DNA of 64,000 bases from Candidatus Eiseniibacteriota bacterium. GTDB taxonomy: Bacteria > Eisenbacteria > RBG-16-71-46 > CAIMUX01 > WJJG01. Below are positions 1 through 8,798 of this stretch, piece by piece. Location: the NCBI GenBank assembly GCA_023129715.1, contig JAGMBO010000040.1, positions 1 to 64,000 on the forward strand. Reading direction: 5' to 3'. The position numbers were made by a program, and so were the translations under genes. The notes below the pieces were generated by a model. That model was not told the origin of the DNA. It did not search any database and saw only the letters and a program-made list of their open reading frames with translations. The first letter of the stretch is position 1, and every line of letters starts with the position of its first letter.

Positions 1-89
1 GCTATCGCAGGGACACGACACTAGAAGGGTGCACAACAGGAGGTTTCCGAAAGTCCTCATTGGCGCCACCGCTCTCATGCGGCGGACGG

Positions 90-1199
90 TCACCGGCCGG
101 ACCCCCGCGGCCTGCGGCAGTAGGCAAGCAACTGCTCGCCGTCTTTCGCCGCACCGTAGACATAGAGGCCATCCAGTTCCGGGCCGGAGGCCCGCAGACC
201 GGCCTCGACCCATGCCCGGATGCGGGACTTCAGCACCGTGGAGTTGAGGACCCTCGGAACAGGCCTTCCCGCGGCCAAACTCGGGCCCGCTCCCGCCGCT
301 ATCGTTGGGTCCGCACCCGCGTCCGGAGTGGGCCGGTGAGCTGCGTCGGGTGCCGTTTCCCGCCCACCTTCCGAACTCGATGCCTTCGGACTGTGATGCT
401 CCAGCCTCTGCGCCAGCCGCCGCAGCCGTGCCCGCACCGGCGCGGGGATCCATTGCCGCGGGTCAACACCGACCGCACGCTCGACGGCCACCGCGAGCCG
501 CCGCCCGGCGCGACCCTCTCGCCGGCGCCGCAATAGCGCGGGCCCGGGGATCTGCCCCTCCAACTCCACCTCAAGGAAGTGGGGCGCGAGGAAATCGCGC
601 AGTTCCTCCGGCGCGTACTCGCGCACGTGGTGGCGGTTGGGCGGGATGGTCCATCCGGGCGACACGAGACCGCGGTTCGGCGTGGAGAGCACGAGGCAAC
701 CGCCGGGGGCCAGAACCCGGCTGACCTCGCGCAGGAAGGACTCGGGATCACGCAGGTGTTCCAAGACCTCGAGGGCGACGATCACCTCGACGGCACCGGC
801 ACGCAACGGCAGGCGACCCAGATCCCCTGCGGCGTACCGGACGCGCGCAGCGCCGGTGGTTGCCCCCTCGGAGGCGATCGCTGCAGCCGTTCGCGGAGCG
901 TCACGTTCGACATCGACGCCGGTCACCGAGGCCGCGCCCGCCGCGGCGAGCAGCAGAGAGCCATACCCGTACCCGCAACCACCGTCCAGGACCTTTCGCC
1001 CAACGGCCAACGGCAGTGCCCGGAGATAGCGCGATAGGTGCTCCATGGGACCCTCGGCCCGCGGGTCGAGCGGCGTGCGCTCGGGGTTGCGGTCGCCGTT
1101 TTCCCGATAGCGCTCCTGCTCGGCGCGGCCCCCCGGCGGGCGCACCACCGTTCGTGCGTACCGATTCCAGGTCCAACGGACGGATTCGCGTTCACTCAT
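90..1199 (-). CDS. SAM-dependent class I methyltransferase
   Basis: Predicted soluble methyltransferase of about 369 residues. The Rossmann motif I reads VLDGGCGYGYG, followed by GVDV for the acidic end of beta 2, and later VALEVLEHLRDPESFLREVSRVLAPGG, the classic Methyltransf_11 post-I/motif II-III block. The region after the core is Arg-rich and then low complexity (Ala/Gly/Pro), with a short structured tail (LYVYGAAKDGEQLLAYCRR). The track opens the frame at 1391, but the N-terminal 60 codons have no family character. I prefer the ATG at 1199 (MSERESVRW), with ATG 1214 as an alternative; neither has a strong Shine-Dalgarno. It is the only minus-strand gene at this end, so no operon context is visible. 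Substrate unknown; similar proteins act on lipids, quinones or glycans. Confidence 0.8.
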   Translation of the reverse strand: MSERESVRWTWNRYARTVVRPPGGRAEQERYRENGDRNPERTPLDPRAEGPMEHLSRYLRALPLAVGRKVLDGGCGYGYGSLLLAAAGAASVTGVDVERDAPRTAAAIASEGATTGAARVRYAAGDLGRLPLRAGAVEVIVALEVLEHLRDPESFLREVSRVLAPGGCLVLSTPNRGLVSPGWTIPPNRHHVREYAPEELRDFLAPHFLEVELEGQIPGPALLRRRREGRAGRRLAVAVERAVGVDPRQWIPAPVRARLRRLAQRLEHHSPKASSSEGGRETAPDAAHRPTPDAGADPTIAAGAGPSLAAGRPVPRVLNSTVLKSRIRAWVEAGLRASGPELDGLYVYGAAKDGEQLLAYCRRPRGSGR

Positions 1200-1376
1200 G
1201 ATAGCGGTGAGCATAACCCAGGCTGGCAGCCCAAGACAGTGTAACCACCCGTCGGTCCCGAATGCGGCGATCCCCCACCCCTCTGATGGGCAGACACCCT
1301 GCTTCCCCATTCCCGAGAAGTGCATCAGAGTCCCGCTGGCCCTGCACTGACGGCGCAGATGGGGTAGTTGGGATGG

Positions 1377-1402
1377 ACAGGTGGGAATCACAGGTGGGAA
1401 TC
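1377..1402. repeat. 13-bp direct repeat beside a promoter
   Basis: Two perfect adjacent copies of ACAGGTGGGAATC end four bases before the predicted -35 box of the next gene. Position and perfection suggest a paired activator site, but that is inference. Confidence 0.5.
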
Positions 1403-1405
1403 AGG

Positions 1406-1434
1406 TTGCCTCCGATGTCGGCAGACGCTATCAT
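1406..1434 (+). promoter_or_regulatory. Predicted sigma-70 type promoter
   Basis: TTGCCT (1406-1411) and TATCAT (1429-1434) are separated by 17 bp, about 97 bp upstream of the ATG at 1531. The -10 matches TATAAT at 5 of 6 positions, the -35 matches TTGACA at 4 of 6. Confidence 0.5.
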
Positions 1435-1530
1435 ACTGTTGTGGCCTGGAGGCATTCAGACCACCTAGCGACTCATGTCCCTGGCCTCCGAAGAACCGTT
1501 CTCCAGCGATTGGACACAGGAGGTTCTCCC

Positions 1531-3969
1531 ATGAGCATCCGTTGCAGCTACTTCTCGTGCACTCTTCTGAGTTTGGTTCTTCTCTTCGTCATGACGTCGT
1601 TCGCTGCGGCCTTCCAGGTCATTCCCGTGCCGCAGAATCCGTCTCACCCCGCAATCCCCCATCTCGCCTACAATGACCGACCCATCCTTTTCAAGGCAAT
1701 CGCCAGGGATGCGGGCTGCGCCAGCGTTTACTTCCGTTGGGACTTCGACGGGAACGGGGTGTGGGATACGTGCCTGGGACGAACTCCGGCCATCCCCACT
1801 GGCAGCTGGTATCTGGATGATGCCTATCGAATCGACGGTGCGTGCGTCCTCCCCTACGTCGATCCTGCGGTGAGCGAGGAAAAGCTGTATATCGCCACTC
1901 TTCAGGTCGCAACTGCCGTTTCCCCCGATGGTATACCCGCCGACCCGGTCTTCGCCTCGTACTGCGTGCTTCTGGACGCTACGGTGCCAGGCCCGGAAGC
2001 GGCAGAGCAGGCGGCTGATGACGATCTGGCTGTCATGCGCATGGTCGCGATTGACGATGCTCTCTGGTACTTGCATGAGCAGATGACGCGCATCGGATCG
2101 GGCACGGCCACGATCACCGGCTACTTGGGCCCGGATTCACACCGGAGCCAAGTGACCGCGCTCTTCCTGCTGGCCATGCTCGCTCATGGCCACTACGGGG
2201 CGTATCCGGTCGGAACCTACGATCCGATGGGTCTCCCCGTCCCACCCGAATTCCTGGAGGAGAACGATTGGCGCTATGCACACGATCCCTATGCCGAAGA
2301 TGTCATTCGCGCAACCAACTACCTGCTGATGCAGATGGGCAGCTATGCGATTCCCGCGGCAGACGAGGGAGATGACGGGTATCCCGCGCTCGCCGGGACG
2401 AATGACTTGACCGGATACTACGTGAGTTCTCACCTCGGCGACGAGTTCGGCCGGGGCGGGCTAATGCTGGCTGCGCTTGCGGCCAATGGCCTGGAGGGTA
2501 CCGCGGTGCAGGTGGCATCGCCATTGGTGTCGGGCCAGCTCATGGAGTTCGTCGTCCAACAGTTCGTCGACTTCGCCGTGGCCGCGCAGAACGATGCAAC
2601 CGTGGATCCGACCCTCGTGGGGGGTTGGGGTTGGCAGCCCTGCCTCGATTGCGCGTCGAACTCCGTGGCCTCGCACATCACGAGCTTCTGGGTTCTCGGG
2701 CTGGAAACGGCCGAGCGGAAGATGGGGCCCAGCGGCGTATATGTGAATCAGCGACTCAAGACCCGTTTGCCGAACGCGGTCTACTACAACCAGCATTCCG
2801 ACGGCGGACCGCGCTACTACACGGGCGCCACCAACTCTATCTTCGAGACCGTCGGAGGGGCGATCCTCGCCTGCCGTTGGATGCAGTGGGACAGCTGGGA
2901 CACCGCCGACCCGACGCCGACGGGATATCCACATCTGGCCATCACCCGCGGCGAGGCGCGCGGGATCTACGATGACTATATCAACTACACGAATAGCCAT
3001 TGGAATATGGCGGGTGGCACGGGGAACATCTACGATCCCACCCGCGCACTCTGGAAGGACGGCCAGCCGGTCGACATCACACCCTGCTACGATGCGGACA
3101 TCTGGACTCTGTCGGGCAGCCTCCTATGCAAAGGGGCGCGGTATCGTGGAGTGACGGATCCGTTGGAGTTGATCGGTGGACACGACTGGCGACACGACTT
3201 CGCCGTCAGCCTCGTCGAGGGGCAGCATCCCCACTCAGATGCATGCCCACCGTACCTCTGGTTCGACTTCTTTCACGAACCGGGGGCTTCCCTGGTCGGG
3301 GCCTACCTGGGAGATCGGGGTGCAACGGCACATGCCGTGCTCATGGCCGCAACGGAGAACATGGCCCCCGTCGCCGTACTCGGCGCCTCGCCCTGTCATG
3401 GGGGTGAATGCTCGAGCGATTGCTGTGTCGACACACAGACCGATGTCGCTTTCGCCGCGGGAGCCTATGATTCCGACGGCCTGATTGTCGAGGCCAGCCT
3501 CGACTTCGGCGACGGGAGTCCACCGGTCGAGATAGCGCCTCCCGAAGACGTGGTCTACTACCGCTACACGTCTGCAGGCATCTTTCCAGCGGTATTGACC
3601 GCTACTGATGATGAAGGCGCTACTCGTGCCGATACGCTGGTGATGGAGGTGGAGGAACCCAGTGAGGTGCTCCCGGAATCGCTCCCGAGGCGCTATCGCC
3701 TTTATGCATCTCGGCCGAATCCGTTCAGCCCGCGTACGGTAATCGCGTACGAGCTCCCCGAAGCCGTACCGGTGACAATTGAGATCCTCGATATCACCGG
3801 ACGGGCCGTCCGGACGTTGGTCGATGGGGCGCGTGAGCCCGCCGGCCACCGGCAGATCCTCTGGGACGGGCGTGATCACCGCGGCCAGGCGCTCCCCTCC
3901 GGCGTCTATTTCTGCCGCATCCATGCAGGACCCTATCGTGAGACGCGAAGGCTGATTCGGAGCCGGTAG
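1531..3969 (+). CDS. Secreted alpha/alpha-toroid-like protein with PKD and FlgD-like C-terminal domain
   Basis: Exported protein of 812 residues. The ATG at 1531 follows ACAGGAGGTTCTCCC, a clear Shine-Dalgarno, and opens a signal peptide (MSIRCSYFSCTLLSLVLLFV...FAAA); the upstream 50 codons in the track are not needed. The middle (about residues 170-600) holds repeated helical motifs such as GGWGWQPC, FWVLGLETAER and GGPRYYTGATNSIFETVGGAIL that recall prenyltransferase/squalene-cyclase-like toroids, but I cannot assign a substrate. About 615-715 is a PKD domain (FDGDGSP-like stretch LDFGDGSPPVEI, DDEGATRADT). The last 90 residues are the FlgD-Ig-like module (NPFSPRTVIAYELP, GRAVRTLVDG, LWDGRDHRG, SGVYFCRI). 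Several Cys near the PKD domain suggest disulphides and an extracytoplasmic site. Confidence 0.8.
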   Translation: MSIRCSYFSCTLLSLVLLFVMTSFAAAFQVIPVPQNPSHPAIPHLAYNDRPILFKAIARDAGCASVYFRWDFDGNGVWDTCLGRTPAIPTGSWYLDDAYRIDGACVLPYVDPAVSEEKLYIATLQVATAVSPDGIPADPVFASYCVLLDATVPGPEAAEQAADDDLAVMRMVAIDDALWYLHEQMTRIGSGTATITGYLGPDSHRSQVTALFLLAMLAHGHYGAYPVGTYDPMGLPVPPEFLEENDWRYAHDPYAEDVIRATNYLLMQMGSYAIPAADEGDDGYPALAGTNDLTGYYVSSHLGDEFGRGGLMLAALAANGLEGTAVQVASPLVSGQLMEFVVQQFVDFAVAAQNDATVDPTLVGGWGWQPCLDCASNSVASHITSFWVLGLETAERKMGPSGVYVNQRLKTRLPNAVYYNQHSDGGPRYYTGATNSIFETVGGAILACRWMQWDSWDTADPTPTGYPHLAITRGEARGIYDDYINYTNSHWNMAGGTGNIYDPTRALWKDGQPVDITPCYDADIWTLSGSLLCKGARYRGVTDPLELIGGHDWRHDFAVSLVEGQHPHSDACPPYLWFDFFHEPGASLVGAYLGDRGATAHAVLMAATENMAPVAVLGASPCHGGECSSDCCVDTQTDVAFAAGAYDSDGLIVEASLDFGDGSPPVEIAPPEDVVYYRYTSAGIFPAVLTATDDEGATRADTLVMEVEEPSEVLPESLPRRYRLYASRPNPFSPRTVIAYELPEAVPVTIEILDITGRAVRTLVDGAREPAGHRQILWDGRDHRGQALPSGVYFCRIHAGPYRETRRLIRSR

Positions 3970-4187
3970 GCAGAAGGAGCATCGTGGTTTCGATCCTTGT
4001 GCCTGTCGGTCCCGGGAATTCCATCGCTGTGGCTCCCAACAACTCCATCGACCTGCGTTTCCTGGAGTTGCTCCGGTCAGAGAATCGGCTGATCGACTAC
4101 CCTGCGCCGTTCCTTGCCAAACCCGTGCCCGAGTTCGCATTCTCCTCGTCTCGCCCCTTCCCATCGCACACAGCCGCGGAGGTTCTT

Positions 4188-4224
4188 CCATGAATATTGA
4201 GGTTTCCGCTCCGAATATTCATGG
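4188..4224. repeat. Inverted repeat spanning an ATPase start codon
   Basis: CCATGAATATT (4188-4198) and AATATTCATGG (4214-4224) are a perfect 11-bp inverted repeat with a 15-base spacer. The left arm contains the ATG of the decayed ATPase gene, so it could be an operator or an mRNA hairpin hiding the start codon. Confidence 0.6.
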
Positions 4225-5012
4225 ATACCATGGAGCCATGATTCAGCGACTCACCTACACGCAGAGGATCTCCACTGCTCTCAAGCGGGCCCTGATCGTC
4301 GCGTTGCTCGGGGCACGGCAGTGCGGCAAGACGACCCTGGCGGGATTGATCTCCTAAGAACATCCGGCCACGTCTTTCGATCTCGAATCCCCTCAGGATA
4401 TCGCCCGGCTCCAGAACCCGGAGTCGGCCCTTTCGGCCATCCGAGGCCTTGTAATCATCGACGAGATCCAACGCAAGCCCGAGCTGTTCGAAGTCCTCCG
4501 TGTGCTCGTAGACCGCGAGGGCGCCCCGGGGCGCTTCCTCATTCTAGGCAGCGCGTCGCCACAGCTCATCGAGGGAGTCTCCGAATCGCTCGCCGGGCGC
4601 GTGGAGTTCGTCGATCTCGGAGGACTCAATCTCGATGAGGTCGGCGCGCAATCACTGGTCCGCCTGTGGATCCGCGGCGGCTTCCCGCGTTCATTCCTGG
4701 CAGCAACCGATGAGGACAGTCAGGCCTGGCGCGAGGGTTTCATCCGCACCTTCCTCGAAAGGGATGTCCCTCAATTGGGAATCTCGATCCCGGCGCCCGC
4801 CATGCGCCGCTTCTGGACGATGTTGGCGCACTACCACGGACAGACATGGAACGCGTCCGAGCTGGCGCGATCTATGGGCCTCGATGGCAAGACGGCCAGA
4901 GGCTACCTGGATGTTCTGACAGGGACCTTGGTCGGAGCCGAGCATGCAGCATGCCCGGGGCGACCCGCTCGGATCGCCCGGGCTCATGCTGGAGGAAGCC
5001 TCGGATCACTGA
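4190..5012 (+). pseudogene. Decayed AAA_14/DUF4143-type ATPase
   Basis: Remnant of the common AAA ATPase plus DUF4143 family. GGAGG seven bases before ATG 4190 marks the start. Walker A is GARQCGKTT and Walker B is [14 protein letters not shown]. Between them the frame is cut by a TAA at 4355-4357. The reading then continues in the same frame through [30 protein letters not shown] and the DUF4143 winged helix ([27 protein letters not shown]). After about 4940 family similarity stops; a shifted frame ending at TGA 5010 ([16 protein letters not shown]) resembles the later GHPKLGASWE block, so roughly 30 codons and one frame register seem to be lost, and the C-terminal part is absent. The track ORF 4502-6151 is only the middle of this remnant followed by antisense of the next gene. 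Confidence 0.75.
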
Positions 5013-5014
5013 GT

Positions 5015-7429
5015 CTAGTCCGCCAGCACCATCGTGTGTCGGCTCTCGCCATCGGCCGCGCGGATCAGGCACTGATAGACACCCGCGGCGACCCTCCAAC
5101 CACCGTCATCGCGACCATCCCAGCGGATGACCTGCGGGCCCACTTCGCGACGGCCGCTGGCGAGCATCCGCACCTGGCGGCCGGCCACATCCACGATGCG
5201 TACATCCAGCTCTCCGGCTGCCGGCATCTCGAAACGGATCGAGGTCCAGTCCCGGAAGGGATTGGGCATGCTCGCACCGAACGGCACGTGCACTGTCGGA
5301 AACGCCTCGACACTCTGGCTGCCCGGGCAAGGATCCCAGGTGCCCGAGTCGTTGGGGACCGCCTGCCGATGGTAGACGCCCTCCGAGGTCGCGGCATAGA
5401 GCTCGCGGTCGGAACTGGACGGCCAGGGAGGCGCGATGTCGAGCCTCCGGACCTCCACATCGGGCGGCAGCCCTTCGCCCTGCTCGATCCAGTGTTGCCC
5501 GCTATCTTCGGTGACGTAAACCTGCCCGGCACCGTTGGCGTCCGCGGCCACCGCCCAGAGCCAGCAGGGCATCTCGGGGTGGATCACCAGATCCTGCACA
5601 CCCACACAGGCGATCCCAGTGCTTGCCGCCACCCAAGTGTGGCCGCCGTCTCCGCTGCGGTAGACACCCGTGGATGTCCCGGCATAGATCCCGGTGTCGC
5701 TGGAGTAGTTCACGACCAGACACCGAATGGCGGCACCGATGTTGCTGCGATGCTCCAAGGTGACGCCCCCGTCCCTGCTGGCCAGGAACTCACCCTCTTC
5801 GCCGCCGAAGTAGAGAAGGTCGGGCGTGCTAGAATCGACGGCCAGGCAAGTGAGATCGTAGGGCAGCTCCGTGGCGCTCTCGTCCCAGGTCACGCCTCCA
5901 TCCTCGCTGCGCAGTACGAAGGAGAGCCAGCCCTGAATCCAATCGTAGTACACGCCCGTGCCATAGACGCGATCGGGAAGCGACGGAGCGGAGGCGAGAT
6001 CACACAGCCGCGCCTCGCCCGGGAACACGTAGCGGCTCGACCAGGTGTAGCCCCAATCGTCACTGCGCAGAATCCGAGACTCGTAGAAGTCGGCATCGAC
6101 CAGTTCCCGCCAGCCATCGCTGTCAGCGGTCGGCAAGTAGGCGAGGCCTAGCAGAAAGACGCCCGCCGCGGGGTTGACGATATCCCCTCTTCCGGAGAGG
6201 GGGTTGCTACGCAGGGTCGTCGACCATGTGAAGCCACCGTCGGGGGAGATCTCGGGGGTGCCCATGGAACTCAGGGCGCAGAGGAAGCCCTCGGGCGTGG
6301 CACAGATCACCCGATTCAGCGAGCGCGCGGGCTGCCAGCTACTCATCTGGCGCCAGTGCTGCCCCCCGTCGCTCGTCTGGAAGAAGCCGGCATCGTATTC
6401 GCCCGCATAGATGCAGTCGGGCACGAGCGGATCGAGGGTCAGCCGCGTGTACCACATGTCGGTCACCCAGATGCCGTTGTTCTGCGGCGCCCAGGCGTAC
6501 CCCCCATCCTCGGAATACCAGACACCACTCACGCGCCGCGAGATCCAGATGCGATCGGGCTCGGTCGGGTGGAGGGCGATCGACTGGATGTCTTGCGCCA
6601 GGTTCGGCAGGGTCGCGATCGTGCTCCAGGTCTCGCCGCCGTCGGTGCTCATTAAGAAGTAGGGAGAGCCGCCGGCATAGAGGACGTCGGGATCGGTCTC
6701 GGACATCGCGAGCGAATAGATGGGCGTGCCATTGAATACCTGCCGCCAGGTGTCGCCGCCATCGCTGCTCTTGTAAATACCGCGATGCGTCGGGTAGAGG
6801 GCAACGCAGGAGAAGAAGACAATCTTGGGCTCGCAGGGATGGATGACAATCTCGGTGATGTTGCCGGCCTCGGGGCTAGTCAGGGGCAGCACGTTCGTCC
6901 AGGTATCGCCCCGGTCGATGCTGCGATAGAGCTTGCCCCCGCTGCAGCACCGGCCTGCCCCCGCATAGACGACATCGGGGTCGGATGGAGCAATCGTGAT
7001 CGTTCCGATCGCCGGGCGGTCGATCCCGTTCTGGCAAGGTTGCCAGCTCCCACCCCCGTCGAGGGAACGGTAGAGCCCGGTGTCGCCGCCGGTGCGAATT
7101 GCATCCCGCCCGACGAAGACGACCTCCGGATCGAACAGGTGCGTCTCGACGGCGTAGAGATTGGATTCGCGGAAGATCTCCTCCCAGGACTCGCCGTAGT
7201 CCATGCTCTTGTAGATGAAGCTCGATGGCCACGGTGCATCGTGATTGTGGACACAGGCATAGAACGTGGGAATCGTCGGAGCGCCGTAGCTGAGCGCGAT
7301 CTCGAACCCCCGGCCGCCGGCCGGCTGCTTGGCCGTGGGGGCCCATGGGTCCGCCGACGCGCCGGGTGCGTACAATGCGGCCGCCAGGAAACAGACGACT
7401 ACCAGGAATGCTGTCGGCATGCCCTTCAT
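5015..7429 (-). CDS. Secreted BNR/sortilin-type propeller protein with FlgD-like C-terminus
   Basis: Exported 804-residue protein. AGGAGG sits five bases before ATG 7429 and the N-terminus is a signal peptide ([26 protein letters not shown]). Residues about 70-700 carry some 13 Asp-box/BNR motifs of the S.DGG.TW type ([38 protein letters not shown]), the hallmark of VPS10/sialidase-like beta-propellers. No sialidase Arg triad is obvious, so it is more likely a binding or scaffold propeller than a glycosidase. The final 90 residues are the FlgD-Ig-like module ([45 protein letters not shown]). The gene is convergent with the decayed ATPase and its stop lies three bases past that remnant. Confidence 0.8.
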   Translation of the reverse strand: MKGMPTAFLVVVCFLAAALYAPGASADPWAPTAKQPAGGRGFEIALSYGAPTIPTFYACVHNHDAPWPSSFIYKSMDYGESWEEIFRESNLYAVETHLFDPEVVFVGRDAIRTGGDTGLYRSLDGGGSWQPCQNGIDRPAIGTITIAPSDPDVVYAGAGRCCSGGKLYRSIDRGDTWTNVLPLTSPEAGNITEIVIHPCEPKIVFFSCVALYPTHRGIYKSSDGGDTWRQVFNGTPIYSLAMSETDPDVLYAGGSPYFLMSTDGGETWSTIATLPNLAQDIQSIALHPTEPDRIWISRRVSGVWYSEDGGYAWAPQNNGIWVTDMWYTRLTLDPLVPDCIYAGEYDAGFFQTSDGGQHWRQMSSWQPARSLNRVICATPEGFLCALSSMGTPEISPDGGFTWSTTLRSNPLSGRGDIVNPAAGVFLLGLAYLPTADSDGWRELVDADFYESRILRSDDWGYTWSSRYVFPGEARLCDLASAPSLPDRVYGTGVYYDWIQGWLSFVLRSEDGGVTWDESATELPYDLTCLAVDSSTPDLLYFGGEEGEFLASRDGGVTLEHRSNIGAAIRCLVVNYSSDTGIYAGTSTGVYRSGDGGHTWVAASTGIACVGVQDLVIHPEMPCWLWAVAADANGAGQVYVTEDSGQHWIEQGEGLPPDVEVRRLDIAPPWPSSSDRELYAATSEGVYHRQAVPNDSGTWDPCPGSQSVEAFPTVHVPFGASMPNPFRDWTSIRFEMPAAGELDVRIVDVAGRQVRMLASGRREVGPQVIRWDGRDDGGWRVAAGVYQCLIRAADGESRHTMVLAD

Positions 7430-7592
7430 GGGATCCTCCTGTTGGTTGATCTCCGATCGTCGTGCGACGGGCGTCTGGTCAATGGTGCGTCAGCCACGCT
7501 CAGGGGAGTGGAGTCCGAGTGTCCGGGGCTGCTCGCGCAGGCGCCGCTCTCTTCGCTGACCGGCGGTCATGGACATGACGTCGCCCCTGTGG

Positions 7593-7640
7593 CCGCCTGT
7601 CTCTCTGCAGGGGTTTGGTTGCGGCGCGGCGCAGGATATT
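7593..7640. repeat. Dispersed non-coding repeat, copy matching 26863-26911
   Basis: About 48 bp with the core CTCTGCAGG..TTTGGTTGCGGCGCGGCG, matching 26863-26911 in the same orientation at about 85 percent identity. Both copies are intergenic. Confidence 0.6.
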
Positions 7641-7827
7641 GAATGGGGCGCCGGCTCATTGTTCCTCGCCCACCGGCGGCAGGACTCCGCCCGCAGGCAC
7701 GCCGTTTGGCGTTTGCGGAACCGACCGCGAGCGGGGAGCCCTGGCGAGGGGTCGTGACGGCAAGAGGGCCTGCGAACTGCCTAAGTCAAAGAATGATAGG
7801 GGTTTCGGCGTTCCAGCAAAGACAGCC

Positions 7828-7857
7828 TTGACGCCATCGCGCATTAGGACACATAAT
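7828..7857 (+). promoter_or_regulatory. Predicted sigma-70 type promoter
   Basis: TTGACG (7828-7833) and CATAAT (7852-7857), spacing 18 bp, each matching consensus at 5 of 6 positions. It lies about 30 bp upstream of the ATG at 7889. Confidence 0.6.
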
Positions 7858-7888
7858 AGTACAGATTATGAGTGAAAGGGGGCTTCGG

Positions 7889-8698
7889 ATGAGAGCGACC
7901 GCACGCTCCGTCCTGCCAGCCGTCGGGGTTCTGTTCGTGATTGTGGGTCTTCTGCCCATTGTCGATGCTGCGGCCCAGACCCCGCAGACCTTCACGACCG
8001 ACCTCGGCTTGGCTGACTGCCGCTTGCGACTCTGGATCGTGAACTCCGCGACCGATGACCTGCTCGACTGCGAAGCGGCCCTTGGCGTCGTTCCTCCATT
8101 CCTCGAGAATGTGAACCTTGTGTACGTACCCGCTTCCGTGCCTGCCGGGATGATGCGGTGGGTCGAAGTCCGTTTCGACACGCCCGCGAGCTATGACGGA
8201 TTCGATTCCGGGGATCTCGAGGTTGAGCTGCAATTCGTCCTCGGCGATAGCCTCATCCAGCTCACCGAGAGTCATCCAATAAAGCTTCGACATCATCTCG
8301 TGGGCGGGGATTGCGTCACCACGGTCCAATACGAGACCGGCCATCCGCGCGTGTTCCCCTATGCCAGTGCCGTTCCTGACGACGAGTCCTCCCCGGGGGT
8401 CCAGGGGAACGCGCCTCGACATGCCTTCATGGGGCAGAGCTTCCCGAATCCCGCCGTGCGGTCCGATCTGCGGATTCCATTCGGGCTGCCTCAGAAAACG
8501 ATCGTCTCGCTTCGTGTGTATGATCTCTCCGGACGTCTTGTCCGGACGCTGCACGATCAGGAGTTCCCGGCCGGGTACCATATCCTCACTTGGGATGGGT
8601 GCGACAATGACGGTGGCCGTGTTTCTTCTGGTGTCTACTTCTACGAACTCGCCCTTCCCAAGCAGACGATGCGCCGCTCGCTGATCCTGCTGAGGTAA
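7889..8698 (+). CDS. Small secreted protein with FlgD-like C-terminal domain
   Basis: Exported protein of 269 residues and unknown role. I choose ATG 7889 (MRATARSVLPAVGV...) because GAAAGGGGG stands six bases before it, whereas ATG 7868 has no Shine-Dalgarno. The N-terminus is a signal peptide ending near VDAAAQ. Residues about 30-150 form a beta-rich domain with paired Cys (LADCRLRLW, DLLDCEAAL) that I do not recognise. The last 90 residues are the FlgD-Ig-like module (FPNPAVRSDLRIPFGLP, GRLVRTLHDQ, LTWDGCDNDGG, SGVYFYEL). A hairpin follows at 8734-8759. The 339-codon antisense ORF 7844-8863 is a shadow. Confidence 0.75.
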   Translation: MRATARSVLPAVGVLFVIVGLLPIVDAAAQTPQTFTTDLGLADCRLRLWIVNSATDDLLDCEAALGVVPPFLENVNLVYVPASVPAGMMRWVEVRFDTPASYDGFDSGDLEVELQFVLGDSLIQLTESHPIKLRHHLVGGDCVTTVQYETGHPRVFPYASAVPDDESSPGVQGNAPRHAFMGQSFPNPAVRSDLRIPFGLPQKTIVSLRVYDLSGRLVRTLHDQEFPAGYHILTWDGCDNDGGRVSSGVYFYELALPKQTMRRSLILLR

Positions 8699-8733
8699 CA
8701 CCGATGACGCGTAACTCCACAGAGCGGGTGGTA

Positions 8734-8759
8734 ACTCCCCTGGCGGTCGCCAAGGGAGT
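8734..8759. terminator. Hairpin between two secreted-protein genes
   Basis: ACTCCCCTGGC and GCCAAGGGAGT form an 11-bp stem with one mismatch and a four-base loop. No T-tract follows, so a bidirectional terminator or a leader structure of the next gene are both possible. Confidence 0.4.
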
Positions 8760-8798
8760 CCGGGTAGTGATGTAGTGACGGTGACAAGGGGATTCGCC

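Larger units (their letters stand above)
7430..7888. other. 459-bp divergent intergenic region
   Basis: Separates two divergently transcribed secreted-protein genes. It holds the plus-strand promoter at 7828-7857 and one copy of a dispersed non-coding repeat (7593-7640). The short ORFs listed here have neither Shine-Dalgarno sites nor family features, so I call no gene. Confidence 0.6.

Noticed and set aside
1-89. Gene fragment at the left edge
   Set aside because: No start, motif or frame that I can support in the first 89 bases.
4502-6151. 549-codon plus-strand ORF
   Set aside because: Only its first 145 codons belong to the decayed ATPase; the rest is antisense to the BNR-propeller gene and has no family features.
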